Source: Lotus japonicus | Lineage: Eukaryota > Streptophyta > Magnoliopsida > Fabales > Fabaceae | DNA length: 64,000 bases | Assembly (NCBI RefSeq): GCF_012489685.1 | Contig: NC_080043.1 | Location: forward strand, 56,318,289 to 56,382,288 | Direction: 5' to 3' | Shown: positions 1-10,409 of the stretch, one piece after another | Layout: each line of letters opens with the position of its first letter | Position numbering within the stretch: position 1 is the first letter of the stretch | Position numbers and translations under genes: made by a program | The notes under the pieces: model-generated | What the model saw: the letters and a program-made list of their open reading frames with translations, nothing else | The model's database searches: none | Told to the model about the DNA's origin: nothing

Positions 1-5
1 CTTAC

Positions 6-736
6 CCGTCAATAAGAAGATCAATTACCATCCTTTTGCATTTGTCTCCATTTTTTTCGAATTCAATAACAGGATAACAGCCAACAATTATTCCAATGAT
101 ATCTACAGAGTTTAGTAAGATAATAGTTAAAAATGGAAAATTTAAATTAGAAAAAATTTAGCAGAAGACAAATAAAGTTAAATATGAAAAATTTAAGAAG
201 GTTAAAAACAATAGCACGTTGTGAAGAATAGTCACCAATTAGATTGTTGTAGTTAAAGTTTGGCTTGGTAAATTCGTTTGAGTTGACGAATGAAAAACCG
301 TAGAAGGGTATTTCTTTGTCTGGTATAAGGTCAACCTCAGTTTCAGTCTGAAAATTTAGACGATATTGATGGCGAGTTGTTCTGTATTTTCCAACGTTGT
401 TTCCGACATCAAAGAATCTGAAACTGTATACCAGGCCTTCCCGCAATTTCCCAATGAATTCATCTAACAGTTTGTTTGGTATTGATGCATGGATCTTATT
501 GGTCTGGAAAATAGAAGAAGACAATTAGTGATACTGGTTAAAAATTGAATTTGGTATTGTAAACCATATGAGTAGATTGAGTAGATAGATTTACATACTT
601 CGGCATCCATTAACACCAATTCCATGGTTGAAGTGATTTCAGGATTGTTGTATGATGGGAGTGTCCATAAGCGTAAGATTCTAGCATTAAATTTGCATTC
701 TTCCTTTTCTGGACTTATGGAAGATATTCTGTCCAT
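6..736 (-). CDS. RPA1-like / DUF223 OB-fold protein, 5' part only (three exons)
   Basis: Three exons can be joined on the minus strand: 736-599 (46 codons from ATG), 503-236 and 102-6. Introns have GTATGT...CAG and GTGACT...TAG borders, and a GTAAG donor sits at 5-1, so the gene continues off the window. The frame stays open across all joins. Exon 1 has the opening typical of plant replication protein A 70-kDa-like OB-fold proteins (SPEKEE...ARILRLW, then MELVLMDAE). Exon 2 has KIHASI, a Gly-Tyr-Phe-rich stretch and YRTTRHQYRLNF. Exon 3 begins with the family's ...IDIIGII motif. Known for the family: single-stranded DNA binding in replication and repair, with many expanded nuclear paralogues in plants. 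An in-frame ATG at 772 is an alternative start. Whether the full gene is functional cannot be seen here. Confidence 0.72.
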
Positions 737-859
737 GTCTAGGGCAGAATGTATGGCTAATTTCTTATTCATGAAGCAGATAAAATGGGTATGCATTCAT
801 GTGTAGAAGGAAATACAGAGGGAGAAGAGAAATTTTTGTTTGAGAATTTATGAACAAAT

Positions 860-1606
860 TGTTGGTGGTGTTATGTTTATAGGGATTGTAATTCAAAATT
901 TAACTGCTGAGGAAAGATAGGCGGGATGGTGTCAGATTTTTTATTTGTTCTCAATAATTGATAACTGATTTTGCAGTTTTTATGTGTGTGAGAGTCTGCT
1001 AATTGATAACTGGTGTTTTAGTTAAATTGAAAATGATTGAATAAATTTGATTTAATTTTAGCATAGATGTTGTACGGACACGTAAGAATTGGTTGGTGAG
1101 AGAATTTTTTGAAGCAACATGTGTTTGACACGTGGCACAGTGATGATTGTTTGAATTTGAACTACTATGTTGAAGTAACAGGAGTCTCGACTTATTTGCG
1201 GAGTAGTTTTAGGCATAGTAGTTTGTATTTGAAAATAATCTAGTATGATTAGATTAATATTTTTTTTTTTAATGTAAATGATTGTTAGGCACGTAAGAAT
1301 TGGTTGAAGAGGGTGTTTTTGGTGGGTGATAAGAACGTGCCACGTAGGATAGCATTGTGAGGGAGTGTTAGGAATGTGACACGTGTAGAGCCAAGGGATT
1401 GCTTTTTTATAGTAAATGATTAGCAATGTAGGGCTATTAGGAATCGCCAGGAAGTTAGGGAAAACGGCTAAATGGCGTAGAGGTAAATGCATAGAGTTGA
1501 CATTGGGGAAATCAACACAAAGTTATGTAGCAAACTAAAACTAAATTGCATGCAAGTCACTTGGAACTAGAGAAAACAAAATTTTAAAACATATAAAGCA
1601 ACTAAC
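860..1606. promoter_or_regulatory. Intergenic DNA upstream of the RPA1-like gene, with repeated G-box-like modules
   Basis: No coding region is supported. The phrase CACGTAAGAATTGGTTG occurs near 1079 and again near 1290, each followed within about 100 bp by ACGTG-core motifs (GACACGTGGCAC near 1128, GTGCCACGTAGG near 1337, GACACGTGTAG near 1379). These look like G-box/ABRE-type sites in a diverged local duplication. A regulatory role is inference. Confidence 0.35.
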
Positions 1607-1618
1607 AACTCACAACCT

Positions 1619-2001
1619 ACGTCATATTATAGTTTTGTTCTAGCTTTCCGTTGGTGCCTTTCGCTTGCGGTAGATTTGTTCTTCCCTGATATTGTAGTGG
1701 AAACGGATTGTCTCCAACTATATGAAGCTTGGCACAAGTCTATGCAAGGGGCGTCTTACTTAGTTACTATTGTTAAGGATTGTGAGGATTTGGTTTTATC
1801 TTTTAATAGTTTTCGTTTGTCTTTTGTACATTGGTCTGGCAATTATGTAGCTGATCACTTAGCTAAGAACTCCTCAAGGTACCCGAACTGTGTTTGGAAT
1901 GAGGAGGTTCCGCCGGATTGTGTTTTATGCTGACTCTGATGTAATTGCCTCTATGGCTTCTTGATTTTCTAATATATATGTTCCACATTCGATAAAAAAG
2001 A
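1619..2001 (+). mobile_element. 5'-truncated L1-type LINE insertion with 12-bp target-site duplication
   Basis: The insert is flanked by the perfect direct repeat AACTCACAACCT at 1607-1618 and 2002-2013. It ends in a short A-rich tail (gataaaaaag, 1991-2000) and contains the C-terminal RNase H-like domain of plant LINE reverse transcriptases. Duplicated target, A-tail and 5' truncation are the hallmarks of target-primed reverse transcription. It lies just 3' of the last recognisable exon of the ACR-like gene. Confidence 0.85.
1643..1933 (+). pseudogene. LINE RNase H-like (RVT_3) domain fragment
   Basis: The reading frame is open from 1643 to the TGA at 1931-1933. It encodes AFRWCLSLAVDLF, VVETDCLQLYEAW, a VxDCxxL helix, then FVHWSGNYVADHLAKNS. 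These are the conserved blocks of the RVT_3 RNase H-like domain at the end of plant L1-like pol, including the Asp of VETD and the Asp of NYVADHLA. Endonuclease and reverse transcriptase are absent, so this is a dead fragment. A free-standing host RNase H-like gene is unlikely given the target duplication. Confidence 0.8.
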
Positions 2002-2105
2002 AACTCACAACCTTGCTACTTATATACAAAGGAGGTGGATATTCCACCAGCACTATCATCCAATTTCACCATGGCACATAGACAAATTTCACATTCAATG
2101 CTTAC

Positions 2106-3282
2106 ATGTTATCAGTTATGAAAAAGAGGTCCAGGACTCTGCCATCCGGGGTTGTGGTCACTTTCACCTTCTGAATTGTAAGCTCAAGCACGCAGAGAAC
2201 TCTTGTTACATCTAGAACAATATCAACAACATTATAAACAAGACAAGCCCCGATGTAAACATACCATATGCAAGATCATTTCAAGTGAAGGTGTTTTTTC
2301 TGTTACCGTGTAACAATCCCTTTCGATCAAGGCTGCAGAACTTGAGTAGATAGACAGGAGAAGATCTTGTAGGTTGCTGAACAAGATAGAATGAGGCAAT
2401 ACACGGTGGGCAAATTGCTTGAAGGCGGTCTTTCAGGTAAGAAAAACTCAGCAGTACAGAGTGTGGAATGACCCACAATACAATGTAGCACCATACCCCA
2501 TCAGTTGAAACGTCTGGAGGAGATATTCATCATTCAGAAGAGGAATATAGTGATCAACCTCCATTAAAACAAAAGCCTAGAAAATCACACTATTAAAATT
2601 TGATGATAAATTATGGTGTATAAACTATAAAGTATACTATCAGTTTACAAAGATGGAGCACAATATAATATGTTTGGATTGATGGCCGGCATACAATTCA
2701 AAGCGCGGTAACACAAAACCTACACTTGATGATTATAAGGCTCTCCACCACATAACCAAACACAATATTAATTAGAGTATTCATATTAGATCCTAAAGTT
2801 TCAACAATCATACAAGTCCTATTTGGAAAAATTTATTTGAGCTTATCTTAAGCACCTATGCAAGTGTTTGACAGAGCTTATTTTCATAAATTGTTCACCT
2901 TAGCTAATGAATAAGAGCTTACGCTTACTTATACCTTATTTCAATAAATCCCTCAAATTAACTTAGCATAATTTAACTGTTTATAGCTTAAAGCTCTTTC
3001 TAAAAGTTTAGAAAGCAAATAATTCAGCAAATAATGGGAAAATATGAATTGAATACAAGTGTAGAGGAGGATCAGTAACAAAGAATCCGACAGAATAAAA
3101 AAAAAAAGAACAACTTATATACCTCCTTTGACAATGCAGAGACCAAAGTCAAGAATGATTCTGCAGATATCGCAACCAAGGCCGGTCTTGTCGGGGCAAT
3201 TGACGGTGATGATGGAAGGCTCGCCGGGCTTGCTTCCATGCTGAATCTGAACGACGTCGTCGTCACCGCCGGGCACTCCCAT
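2106..3282 (-). pseudogene. ACT-domain repeat protein (ACR9/ACR10-like), truncated after exon 3
   Basis: The exons are 3282-3123 (start MGVPGGDDD), 2513-2307 and 2211-2106, with donors GTATAT, GTAACA and GTAAGC and acceptors CAG and TAG. All joins keep the frame with split Asp codons. The product opens with GEPSIITVNCPDKTGLGCDI, a classic ACT-domain start. It continues with STDGVWCYIVLWVIPHS, SSPVYLLKFCSLDRKGLL and VTTTPDGRVLDLFFITD, which are signature blocks of plant ACR9/ACR10 uridylyltransferase-like ACT proteins. The full family is about 410 residues; here about 157 codons remain. No later exon is found between 2105 and the next gene, and a LINE sits at 1619-2001. Exon 3 still ends in a usable donor. 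The tail has therefore been lost, although a distant 3' exon outside the window cannot be excluded. ACT domains bind amino acids; ACR roles are regulatory (family knowledge). Confidence 0.75.
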
Positions 3283-3405
3283 CATAGAGCGGTTAAACGT
3301 AGAACGACGATTGCTTGAAGGTTTGAGATCAGAGTTAGAGAGAGAGAGCATGTGAAAGTGAAATGTATATGAGAACAGATGAAATGTTTCAACGAAGATG
3401 GACAC
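3283..3405 (-). promoter_or_regulatory. Probable 5' UTR of the ACR-like gene
   Basis: The minus-strand sequence upstream of the MGVP start stays open in frame from an earlier ATG at 3405, but it lacks conserved ACT sequence and is Ser/Phe-rich, as UTRs are in these genes. I chose ATG 3282 because the family starts MGVP; ATG 3285 precedes it directly. Confidence 0.4.
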
Positions 3406-3591
3406 AGTTTATATAGTTGCAACAAGTGAGGAATCGCGAAGCTACAGCCGTGAGACGTGGCTGGAAATGGGTGGTTTATTCCACGTTTGGTGGCATTGCC
3501 AAACTTGCTTTTCATGTTCCGACGATGTCTATCACTCACTGAAACACCTAGAGAAATCCCGGTAGGGTAACCCCAATAATGTTACTTACAC

Positions 3592-5588
3592 CAGCGTTAT
3601 TAAACTCGATCCGGTGATCGACTCAATCAGGGCATTGAGTCAATGAGTCATTGGTCGTACACTGAGTCATTGGTTGAACCGTTTGAAAAAAAAATTATAA
3701 ATTCATAATATAACGAAACATTATTTAATCTATTAGAAAAATTAATTGTATATAATATCTAATATATATAATCCTATAAACTTTAACTTATTTTATAGTT
3801 TTCTAAAACCAACACTGAGATGTGAATCAATTTTTTGAAAAATTAACTCTTTCGGTTTGCTCCATGAGCAGGTCCAGTTGCAAAAAAACAAGTTGTGGCC
3901 CAAAAACACATAATTAATAGATGAAGGTGGCTGTTAGGGTGTAAGTGCACTTTAAGTCTTGCACCATGCAAGAGCAAATTTTACCTGTTGTAGCAAGTAA
4001 TGTTACCTGCTGAGAAAAATAAAAAAAATAACATTGATTACAAAAATACCCTCCTCTAAATCCAGATCTCCTTCCCTACTAAACTTGTAATCTTTCAGAT
4101 TTGTGACATACAAGTAATATTTTGCCATAATTGTTCCCAACCCAGATTTGACCTTCTTGTTCCCACAATTAACAGAAGGAAAAAATCAGTATGAAGACAT
4201 TATCCATAGCACTATGAAGTTGAAGAGATATTTTTACAAATTTGTTCCCTTCTCCTTCGCGTGAAATTGTTCCCAAATCCCAACAGTCAACAGATAACAT
4301 GAACATTTAAGAAATATTTTTGGTATCTCGGAAAAAGAACATTCAAGTAACATAAACATCCTCTTCTCCAAACCAGATCTCCTTCCCCCAAATCAACATA
4401 AAGAGGCCAAAATAAAGAACCTCCCTTGGTAATCAACTCCTGTTAGTTATTGCTGCAACTAAATGAGGCATATACTACTAAAAAAATTAGATAAAATAAG
4501 CACAAGGTAAGCATCCTGCACAACACAAGTCGAATCCCAGATCCATCTCCGCGCTTCAAATCCACAATCTTGTCCTCGTCATCGTTGACGGTGTGCCATC
4601 CTCGAGCGTTGATGACCTTGGTCACCATAAGAGTTCCGTCATCATTGACCAGATCTGGGTGTGGCTGAATCGCAAAATTGGACTAGTAAAGTTGGTAATG
4701 AATCTGGATTTTGAGAGTGAACAGAAGAGGAAGTTAAGAACTGAACAGAGGAGGGAAGGAGTAAGGGGCATGATATGGCCACCGCACCGGAATCCTACGG
4801 CGGCCGCCGTGGTGGTTGGCTGGAGTTCGTCATGGTGGTGTCCTTTACCGTTGAAGAAGTTACAGATTGGTAGAGGGAGAACAAGGGCTCTAGTGTCATA
4901 ACATAAATAAAATACAAATAAATTTAAAATGATATTAAACTGGTTGTGTGGGTTTCCTATTTCCAATCCCACCGACATGGTGTGATCTATCGGTTAAAAG
5001 AAGTGTGGCACCGGTGCAAGACCCAACATGTATTGCACCATGAAAATGGCACAAAACACTTAAAACGTTCACAGTAACAAAATAACATACACGGGCCCAT
5101 TGTCCAATTATAGAAATACATTATTAATATATTTATTAAATCTTATCTATATGAACTATGGCCGAACTCGCACAAACCCTATCTAATACCTTGCCATCAT
5201 CCTCCTTTTCTTATTTCTTACTGATGCGCCGCAACCCCCTTCGATTCAGAGTTTATTTTTCTGTGTTTGACCACTGCAGCTTTCAATAGCATATGAGATT
5301 ATCATCTGGAATCTTTTCTTAGAGTTTTATCTCCTAAGCTTCTTCGATTCTTATGTAGTCTATGATGGAGCCCTGCTTCACAAATCTAAGATCTTGTCCC
5401 GCTCCAACGACAACCCGGTTTAACCATAGTGACCGAGTCGCCGGTTTTTACATTAAACCGGCCGGGTCGAACGATTTTCAACGGTTCGAATGCATGTCCG
5501 ATCCGATGAGTGGCTCGAACCGACCACATGCCCGAGTCACGGTCGAACCGGTTCGACCGGTTGGTCTGAGCCGAGTTTCACAACACTG
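3592..5588. mobile_element. DNA transposon (hAT-like, non-autonomous) with TIRs and 7-bp target duplication
   Basis: The left end reads CAGCGTTATTAAACTCG and the reverse complement of the right end reads CAGTGTTGTGAAACTCG, an imperfect terminal inverted repeat. CTTACAC directly precedes the left end (3585-3591) and directly follows the right end (5589-5595). Both ends are rich in CCGG/GGTTGAACCG-type motifs (3610-3680 and 5415-5570). No transposase is visible inside. hAT elements make 8-bp duplications, so 7 bp plus one changed base is my reading; the superfamily call is tentative, the insertion itself is well supported. Confidence 0.6.
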
Positions 5589-6420
5589 CTTACACGCCTC
5601 TTTTTGAGGTGATTAGAAAGAAAAGTAAAAATAAGAGAGAGAAAGTATGAGATATGATAGATGATAAGATGAGAGAGATAAAAACAAAAATATGTGGAAA
5701 TTAAGTGTTTGAAAACTGAGGTGTATATAATATATATCATTGTTGAGGGTAAGCCTGCTGTATTTTATTTCAGTAATGTGATTCACAAACATCATAATAG
5801 TGTAAATCACTCTTCACACACTTATTTTTGTGGTGGTTGTTTTTTTTTTTTTTTTTTTTTTTTTAACTTTGAGTACACTTGTGACACCTTAAAACGGTTA
5901 ATAAAGTGAGTGCATAGTGAGCTTTACTATTTCAATGTTCAACGATCATTTTAAAATTTATCAACCGGGGCATTTTCTAATGGGGAGGAAAGAAAACATA
6001 AGAAAGAAAGAAAAAGAAGGGGAAAGAGAAGGAAAAGGAAATTGGATGAGATTTTTTTCTAGAAAGGAGAATCAAATTGATAAAAAATAGCTTTGGGAAC
6101 AAGCTCTCCCAAGTGAGCTTGAAAGTCCAGGTAGAAATACCAAACTTACAAGAAAAAGCACAAAGCAACAGAATGATAAAACAAACCAAATAGACTACCT
6201 ATCTAAATAGAAAAAAAGAAACCAAAAGAAAGGGACAACAAGGGGGCCACAAAAACTAATACCTTGAAGCCTAAGAAACACAGCTTAAGCAAATTGAGCA
6301 TGGCAGTACAAAACAGCAGGCAAAACCAATTCTCTGATCTTTTGGAATTTCTTCGAGGCACTTGGTACTCTGGATATATGTGGAATTATACAGAAACATC
6401 AGCTAGGAATGGGGCTGACA
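5589..6420. other. Non-coding interval with poly(T) and purine-rich tracts
   Basis: No gene is supported. It contains a 25-bp T run at 5840-5864 and a long A/G-rich strand bias at 5615-5690 and 5985-6040. The stretch from 6050 to 6200 looks like a retroposon tail, which is only an impression. Confidence 0.4.
5840..5864 (+). repeat. Poly(T) tract
   Basis: A run of 25 consecutive T. It could be the antisense poly(A) tail of an old retroposon, but I found no convincing target duplication. Confidence 0.8.
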
Positions 6421-6427
6421 TGCGATG

Positions 6428-6720
6428 GAGTTGGACTTGTTGTTAGAAATCAGGAATAGGCGTGCGTGCGGGAGGCGGTAATGAAGCAGCGCGCGACGAG
6501 CAAGTATGATTTGAAGGTTTGCCCGAGAGCAATGCAGGAAGGGGATTTGGTTCTCAAGAGGCGAACATGAACTTCCGGGAACAAGTTGAGCCCAAATTGG
6601 GAAGGTCCCTACCGGATCCTGAAGGTCTTAGGCAATGGGGCTTATCATTTGGAAGAGTTAGACGGAAGGCGAGGACCTCGAGCATGGAACGCGGAAAACT
6701 TGCACTACTACTATAGTTGA
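6428..6720 (+). pseudogene. Ty3/gypsy integrase C-terminal end (pol remnant)
   Basis: The translation shows RNRR, a one-base shift, then KYDLKVCPRAMQEGDLVLKR, a stop at an Arg/Thr position (ACATGAACT), WEGPYRILKVLGNGAYHLEE, LDGRRGPRAWNAENLHYYYS and a TGA. GPYRI...GAY.LE.LDGR..PR.WNA.NL is the characteristic end of integrase/pol in plant Tat/Ogre- and Athila-related Ty3/gypsy elements. One internal stop and one frameshift show it is dead. Only the last ~95 codons remain; the rest of pol is missing to the left. Confidence 0.75.
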
Positions 6721-7109
6721 CGACAAGGGATGGCGGCTTCAAAGGAGAGCAGACTTAAAAGGAATAAAGGCGCACTTTTTTTCTCCGCTTTGAAGTTTTT
6801 TGACGAGGCGTCGAGGAAATGTAGAAATTACATCAATTGTATTTGATAAACGTATATGACAAGGTATTCACAGAAATATTCCTACGATTGAGTTTACCAA
6901 TCGAAAAGCTGAATAACGACGATTGCTAAGTGGGACAAGTTCCCAGAATGTGGCGATTCCATAACGACCCTTGACATTCGAGAATCATCGCGGAAAGTCT
7001 GACACAATCGCCGGATCTGTTGGCGATGTGTTGGATATGCTTCTTATCCAACAAAGTCTCCCTGGAATAAGGGCGAGCATTTCTAACTAGGCATAAGCCT
7101 TGAGCAACC
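6721..7109. mobile_element. 3' untranslated part of the Ty3/gypsy remnant, with a direct repeat
   Basis: This lies directly after the gypsy pol stop and holds no reading frame of its own. A near-identical 37-bp direct repeat begins ccaacaaagtctcc at 7048 and again at 7143 (95-bp offset, the second copy running into the next feature). It is probably part of the 3' region or LTR; I cannot mark LTR borders. Confidence 0.4.
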
Positions 7110-7637
7110 CTAAATGGCCATTGGGACCCGAGCATCTTGGCCCCAACAAAGTCTCCCCGAAATAAGGGCGAGCATTTCTTCTTCTTCGTTCTCAGCATCT
7201 TCAAATTCCACAAGGATCCTTGGCAGGTCCTCCGGGCCGACCAAACCAATCTCTGTGATCTCCTTGAATATTCCCAGCGGGCTCAAGTCAAGGTTGGGAA
7301 ACAGGTGGTGGACTTGGTCTTTGACGAGGTAAAAGCCCTCCTCACGTTGCTCAGCAGTGGCGGCGGTCAGCTCACTCTTCAAGGTCGTCGCATCAGCTTT
7401 AGCCTGCACCTTCAAATCGGCGATAGTCTTGTCCTTCGCATCAATGTCTGACTGTAGGGAATTGAGGGCTTTGTCCTTAGCAGCAAGAGTTTCATCCTTG
7501 GCGGCTAGCTCCTGCTACATCTTCTGCTTCTGCTCCTCTACCGTCGCCTCAAGCTCAGCGATCCTCTCATCACGCAAGCCCAAGTCGATCTTAACTTGGC
7601 CCACCTCTCTCAGCAGCTTTATGTTCTTGTTTTAGAT
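7110..7637 (-). pseudogene. Antisense coiled-coil ORF next to gypsy pol (accessory ORF of the element?)
   Basis: On the minus strand the frame is open from about 7637 to 7110 except for one TAG at 7515-7517, where a Gln codon is expected. It encodes a long charged helix with a repetitive pattern (AAKDE/AAKDKA/DAKDKTIADLK), then AEQREEGFYLVKDQVHHLFP and an acidic tail (EFEDAENEEEE). Heptad-like spacing suggests a coiled coil. I believe related proteins are annotated in plants as putative plant transposon or gag-like proteins, but this is recall, not a search. Its position antisense and 3' to gypsy pol matches accessory antisense ORFs known from Tat/Ogre elements. The 5' end is cut by the Sirevirus LTR junction near 7640. 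Confidence 0.5.
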
Positions 7638-7639
7638 GA

Positions 7640-8043
7640 GAATGTTTGTTTAGTTGTTTGATTTTGAGATATGTCTTTACTCTTAGTTGTAAGAGGCCAG
7701 TCACTGTGGCAGTGATTGTGTGAGAAAGTGAGACAAGCTCTCATACTTAGGGAGAGGACTAAGTAATAACCACAGGTAGAGATAGGTAGAAAAGGCAGGG
7801 AACAGAGGCTGTTCAGTTAAGACCTTTTGTATACTTGATTCTCTATAATAGTGGATTATCTTTCTCAGGTGAAAACCCTTCAGACGTAGGTGATATTGCA
7901 CCGAACTGGGTTACCAATCTCTTGTGTTTATTTTTCCTTACTGCACTTTAACTTGCATATCTAAACACTGTTATTTGCAACTTGTTGTATAAGATGTCTT
8001 AGACATCGTGTAGAACATTTGTCCTACGAGTGCCAAAATTTCA
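7640..8043 (+). mobile_element. Sirevirus element 1: 3' part of the 5' LTR
   Basis: The sequence from about 7640 matches the LTR sequence repeated near 16.9, 19.0, 21.1, 23.3, 27.3 and 33.0 kb (for example gtgagaaagtgagac, gtcttagacatcgtgtagaac). It ends TTTCA at 8043, immediately before a primer-binding site. The 5' part of the LTR has been replaced by the gypsy-related sequence. Confidence 0.75.
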
Positions 8044-8045
8044 AT

Positions 8046-8057
8046 TGGCATCAGAGC
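8046..8057 (+). promoter_or_regulatory. Primer-binding site (initiator tRNA-Met type) of Sirevirus element 1
   Basis: TGGCATCAGAGC lies 2 nt after the LTR end. It differs by one base from the plant initiator Met-tRNA primer site TGGTATCAGAGC, which is present unmutated in element 2 at 51204-51193 (minus). Confidence 0.85.
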
Positions 8058-8564
8058 AGACACCCTGTTCTACTTGGCTGAGATCTAGGGAATTACTGTT
8101 ATAGTTTTATGGACAACGACAAGGAGGGAGGATATGTTCATAGGCCACCAATCTTGGATGACACCAACTATGATTACGGAAGGCACACATGATTGCGTTT
8201 CTAAGATCAATTGATAGCAAGACCTGGAAATCAATTGTCAAAGGCTGGAAGAACCCTGTGAAAAGTGACAAAGAAGGCACCTCAACTACTGACCTAAAGC
8301 TTCAGGAAGACTGGACCAAAGAAGAGGATGAGGAAGCACTAGGTAGCTCAAAAGAGCTGAATGCAATTTTTAATGGAGTTGACAAAAACATGTTCAGGCT
8401 GATCAATACATGCACGGTTGCTAAAGATGCATGAGAAATTCTCAGGGTTGCTCATGAAGGAACCACCAAAGTACGATTGTCAAGGCTCCAACTCCTTACT
8501 ACACAATTTGAGAACCTGAAGATGAAGGAGGATGAAACAATATCTGATTTTCACATGAGAGTGC

Positions 8565-9793
8565 TGTAAGATCAAGTTTTGATCTAGTAGTACAACTCTA
8601 TGTTTTGATGATTACAAGTTAACTATTAAGTATGAACAATTATGGTACTCTAACGTTGTTTTCTGAGTGTTCAAATGACAGGCCAAGACTCTGGTCCTAT
8701 CTCACATGATTCAGAAGTACAAAATGCTCAAAGAGTAACCTCTACAACGCTTTCGCACGTACTATGTTCAAACTGAACAGTAGATCAAGCTTCAGAAGAT
8801 CTGAAGATTATAAAGCTCTGATATGGATTCAGCTCACTAGAAGCTCTGAAGGATCAGACGCTCTGAAGGATCAGAAGCTCTGAAGGATCAGACGCTCTGA
8901 AGGATCAGAAGCTCTAAAGCATCAGAAGCTGAGTAGTGAAGACTCTGAAGTCCAAGAGTAAGCTGGCTCTGAAGACCAAGTACTTCTCCTCTGAGTCCAG
9001 AAGCAGAAGGTACAAAGGTCAGAGGATCCAAGCTTCCCTCTGACTCTGATCATCAAGCTTCACAAGTTCCAAGATGAAGCATCACTCTGATCAGAAGTCA
9101 ACAAGGTTGAAGGTCATGTCGCTATCCAAAGTACAAAATCAATTGTACCATTCCTGACGACCTTACCTAACTGATTCAACCACAGCAGAACCTGGAAATT
9201 CCAGATCTACCCTCCAACGGTAGCATCTCTATGCAACGTTCAAACCCTAATCCTTGGAGTATATAAAGAGGCTAAAGATTGAAAGATGCCGCCTAAGAAA
9301 CTTGTTCACGCGCAAGAAATATTTCAAATCTTCTTAGCAATCTTTCTTCAAATAGAACTAAGTGTGTTTACTATTAGCTTTTGAAGAAGCACTTATTTGT
9401 AAACCCAAAACCTTCAAACAATTGTTTGATTTACCTTTAGGAGATCAAGGTTGATCGGATCCTAGAGAAGACTAAGAGAGTGAATCTTAGTGTTAGCTAA
9501 GTCAGCGTATTGTTAGTCACTTTGCAGGTAGCAAGTGCAGTTGTAACAAAACTCTGATTAGTGGATTGCCTTTATTCTAAGAAGGAAGAAATCACCTTAA
9601 AGGGTGGACTGGATTAGCTTGAGGGATTTATCAAGTGAACCATGATAAAATCATCTGTGTGCTTTCCTTATCTCTTATCTCTGCACTTTTATCATTGGTG
9701 ATTGAAGAGATTTATTTAAATCTCAAGTGGGTTAAGTTTTTAGTTAAAAAACGCTATTCAAACCCCCCCTTTCTATCGTTTTTCATACCTTCA
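8565..9793 (+). mobile_element. Solo LTR (1229 bp) with 5-bp target duplication, inserted in gag
   Basis: It starts TGTAAGATCAAGTTTTGATC and ends ...CATACCTTCA, with AGTGC at 8560-8564 and again at 9794-9798. Removing the LTR and one AGTGC brings the gag codons back into register. The same LTR family recurs at 53476-54687 (minus), 36810-38744 (minus), 24752-25506 (minus) and 12417-12603 (plus). No internal region is present, so it is a solo LTR left by LTR-LTR recombination. TG...CA ends and 5-bp duplications are standard for LTR elements. Confidence 0.92.
8846..8935 (+). repeat. Short tandem subrepeats inside the LTR (GCTCTGAAGGATCAGAA-type)
   Basis: The phrase ctctgaaggatcaga(a/c)g repeats four to five times with 20-22 bp spacing. 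Inverted versions (ccttcagaRcttctgga) occur in the minus-strand LTR copies at about 25120-25220, 38370-38470 and 54310-54420, with different copy numbers. Confidence 0.8.
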
Positions 9794-10409
9794 AGTGCGT
9801 GATATGGAAAATGCATCTTTTGCCTTGAGAGAGAAGATGTCTGAAGAAAAGCTTGTCAGGAAGATTCTCAGGTCACTGCCTAAAAGGTTTGATATGAAGG
9901 TTACAACTATTGAGGAGGCTCAGGATATTGGTAGTATCAAAGTGGATGAACTCATTGGCTCTCTACAAACATTTGAAATGATTTTCAATGAGAGACCTGA
10001 CAAGAAGAGCAAGAGCATAACTTTTATGTCCAATACAGAAGATGATGATCAAAGTGAGACGGATTCTGATGAAAATCTATCTGAGGCAATAACATTACTT
10101 GGAAGAAAGTTCAACAAAGTCATGAGAAGATTTGATAGAAGACCTAGACCAAATGTTCCAGACAAACGGTCTGACATTGTCAAGAACTCTGGATATGTTC
10201 ATAGAAATAAGGAAGAGGATAAACCTAACAAAAGCAATGAGGTTCAATGTCATGAATGTGAGGGGTATGGTCACATTAAGGCTGAATGTCCAACATATCT
10301 AAAGAAACAAGGGAAAGGAATGGTGGCAACCTGGTCAGATGATGATTCAGAAGAAGAAGAAGAACCTCAAGTCATGGGTCTTACAGTGAAGTGTGGTTCT
10401 GAAAAATGA

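Larger units (their letters stand above)
8109..10409 (+). pseudogene. Sirevirus element 1 gag (N-terminal part), split by a solo LTR
   Basis: The start is ATG 8109, 52 nt after the primer site. A one-base loss near 8175 breaks the frame; it resumes with IAFLRSIDSKTWK at 8192. A TGA at 8432-8434 replaces the Trp of the family's KDAWEIL. The Gag helix region continues to 8564, is split by the LTR at 8565-9793, and resumes at 9799 with DMENASFALREK, LVRKILRSLP and DELIGSLQTFE (UBN2-type copia Gag). The CCHC zinc knuckle CHECEGYGHIKAEC (about 10250-10290) follows, then an acidic tail. Gag forms the virus-like particle and packages RNA (family knowledge). At least two disabling changes plus the insertion make it non-functional. 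Confidence 0.85.

Noticed and set aside
1058..1492. 144-codon minus-strand frame
   Set aside because: Composition is AT-driven with no domain, splice or codon evidence; it overlaps a promoter-like region.
3930..5050. Possible nested element with inverted ends around tcttgcacc / ggtgcaaga
   Set aside because: About 24 of 38 bases match and no adjacent target duplication is present; too weak to annotate.
8432..8434. The gag stop could be a programmed readthrough site, since both elements have one at this codon
   Set aside because: The two elements use different stop codons, the stop lies inside the conserved Gag core, and other disabling lesions are present in both; mutation is simpler.
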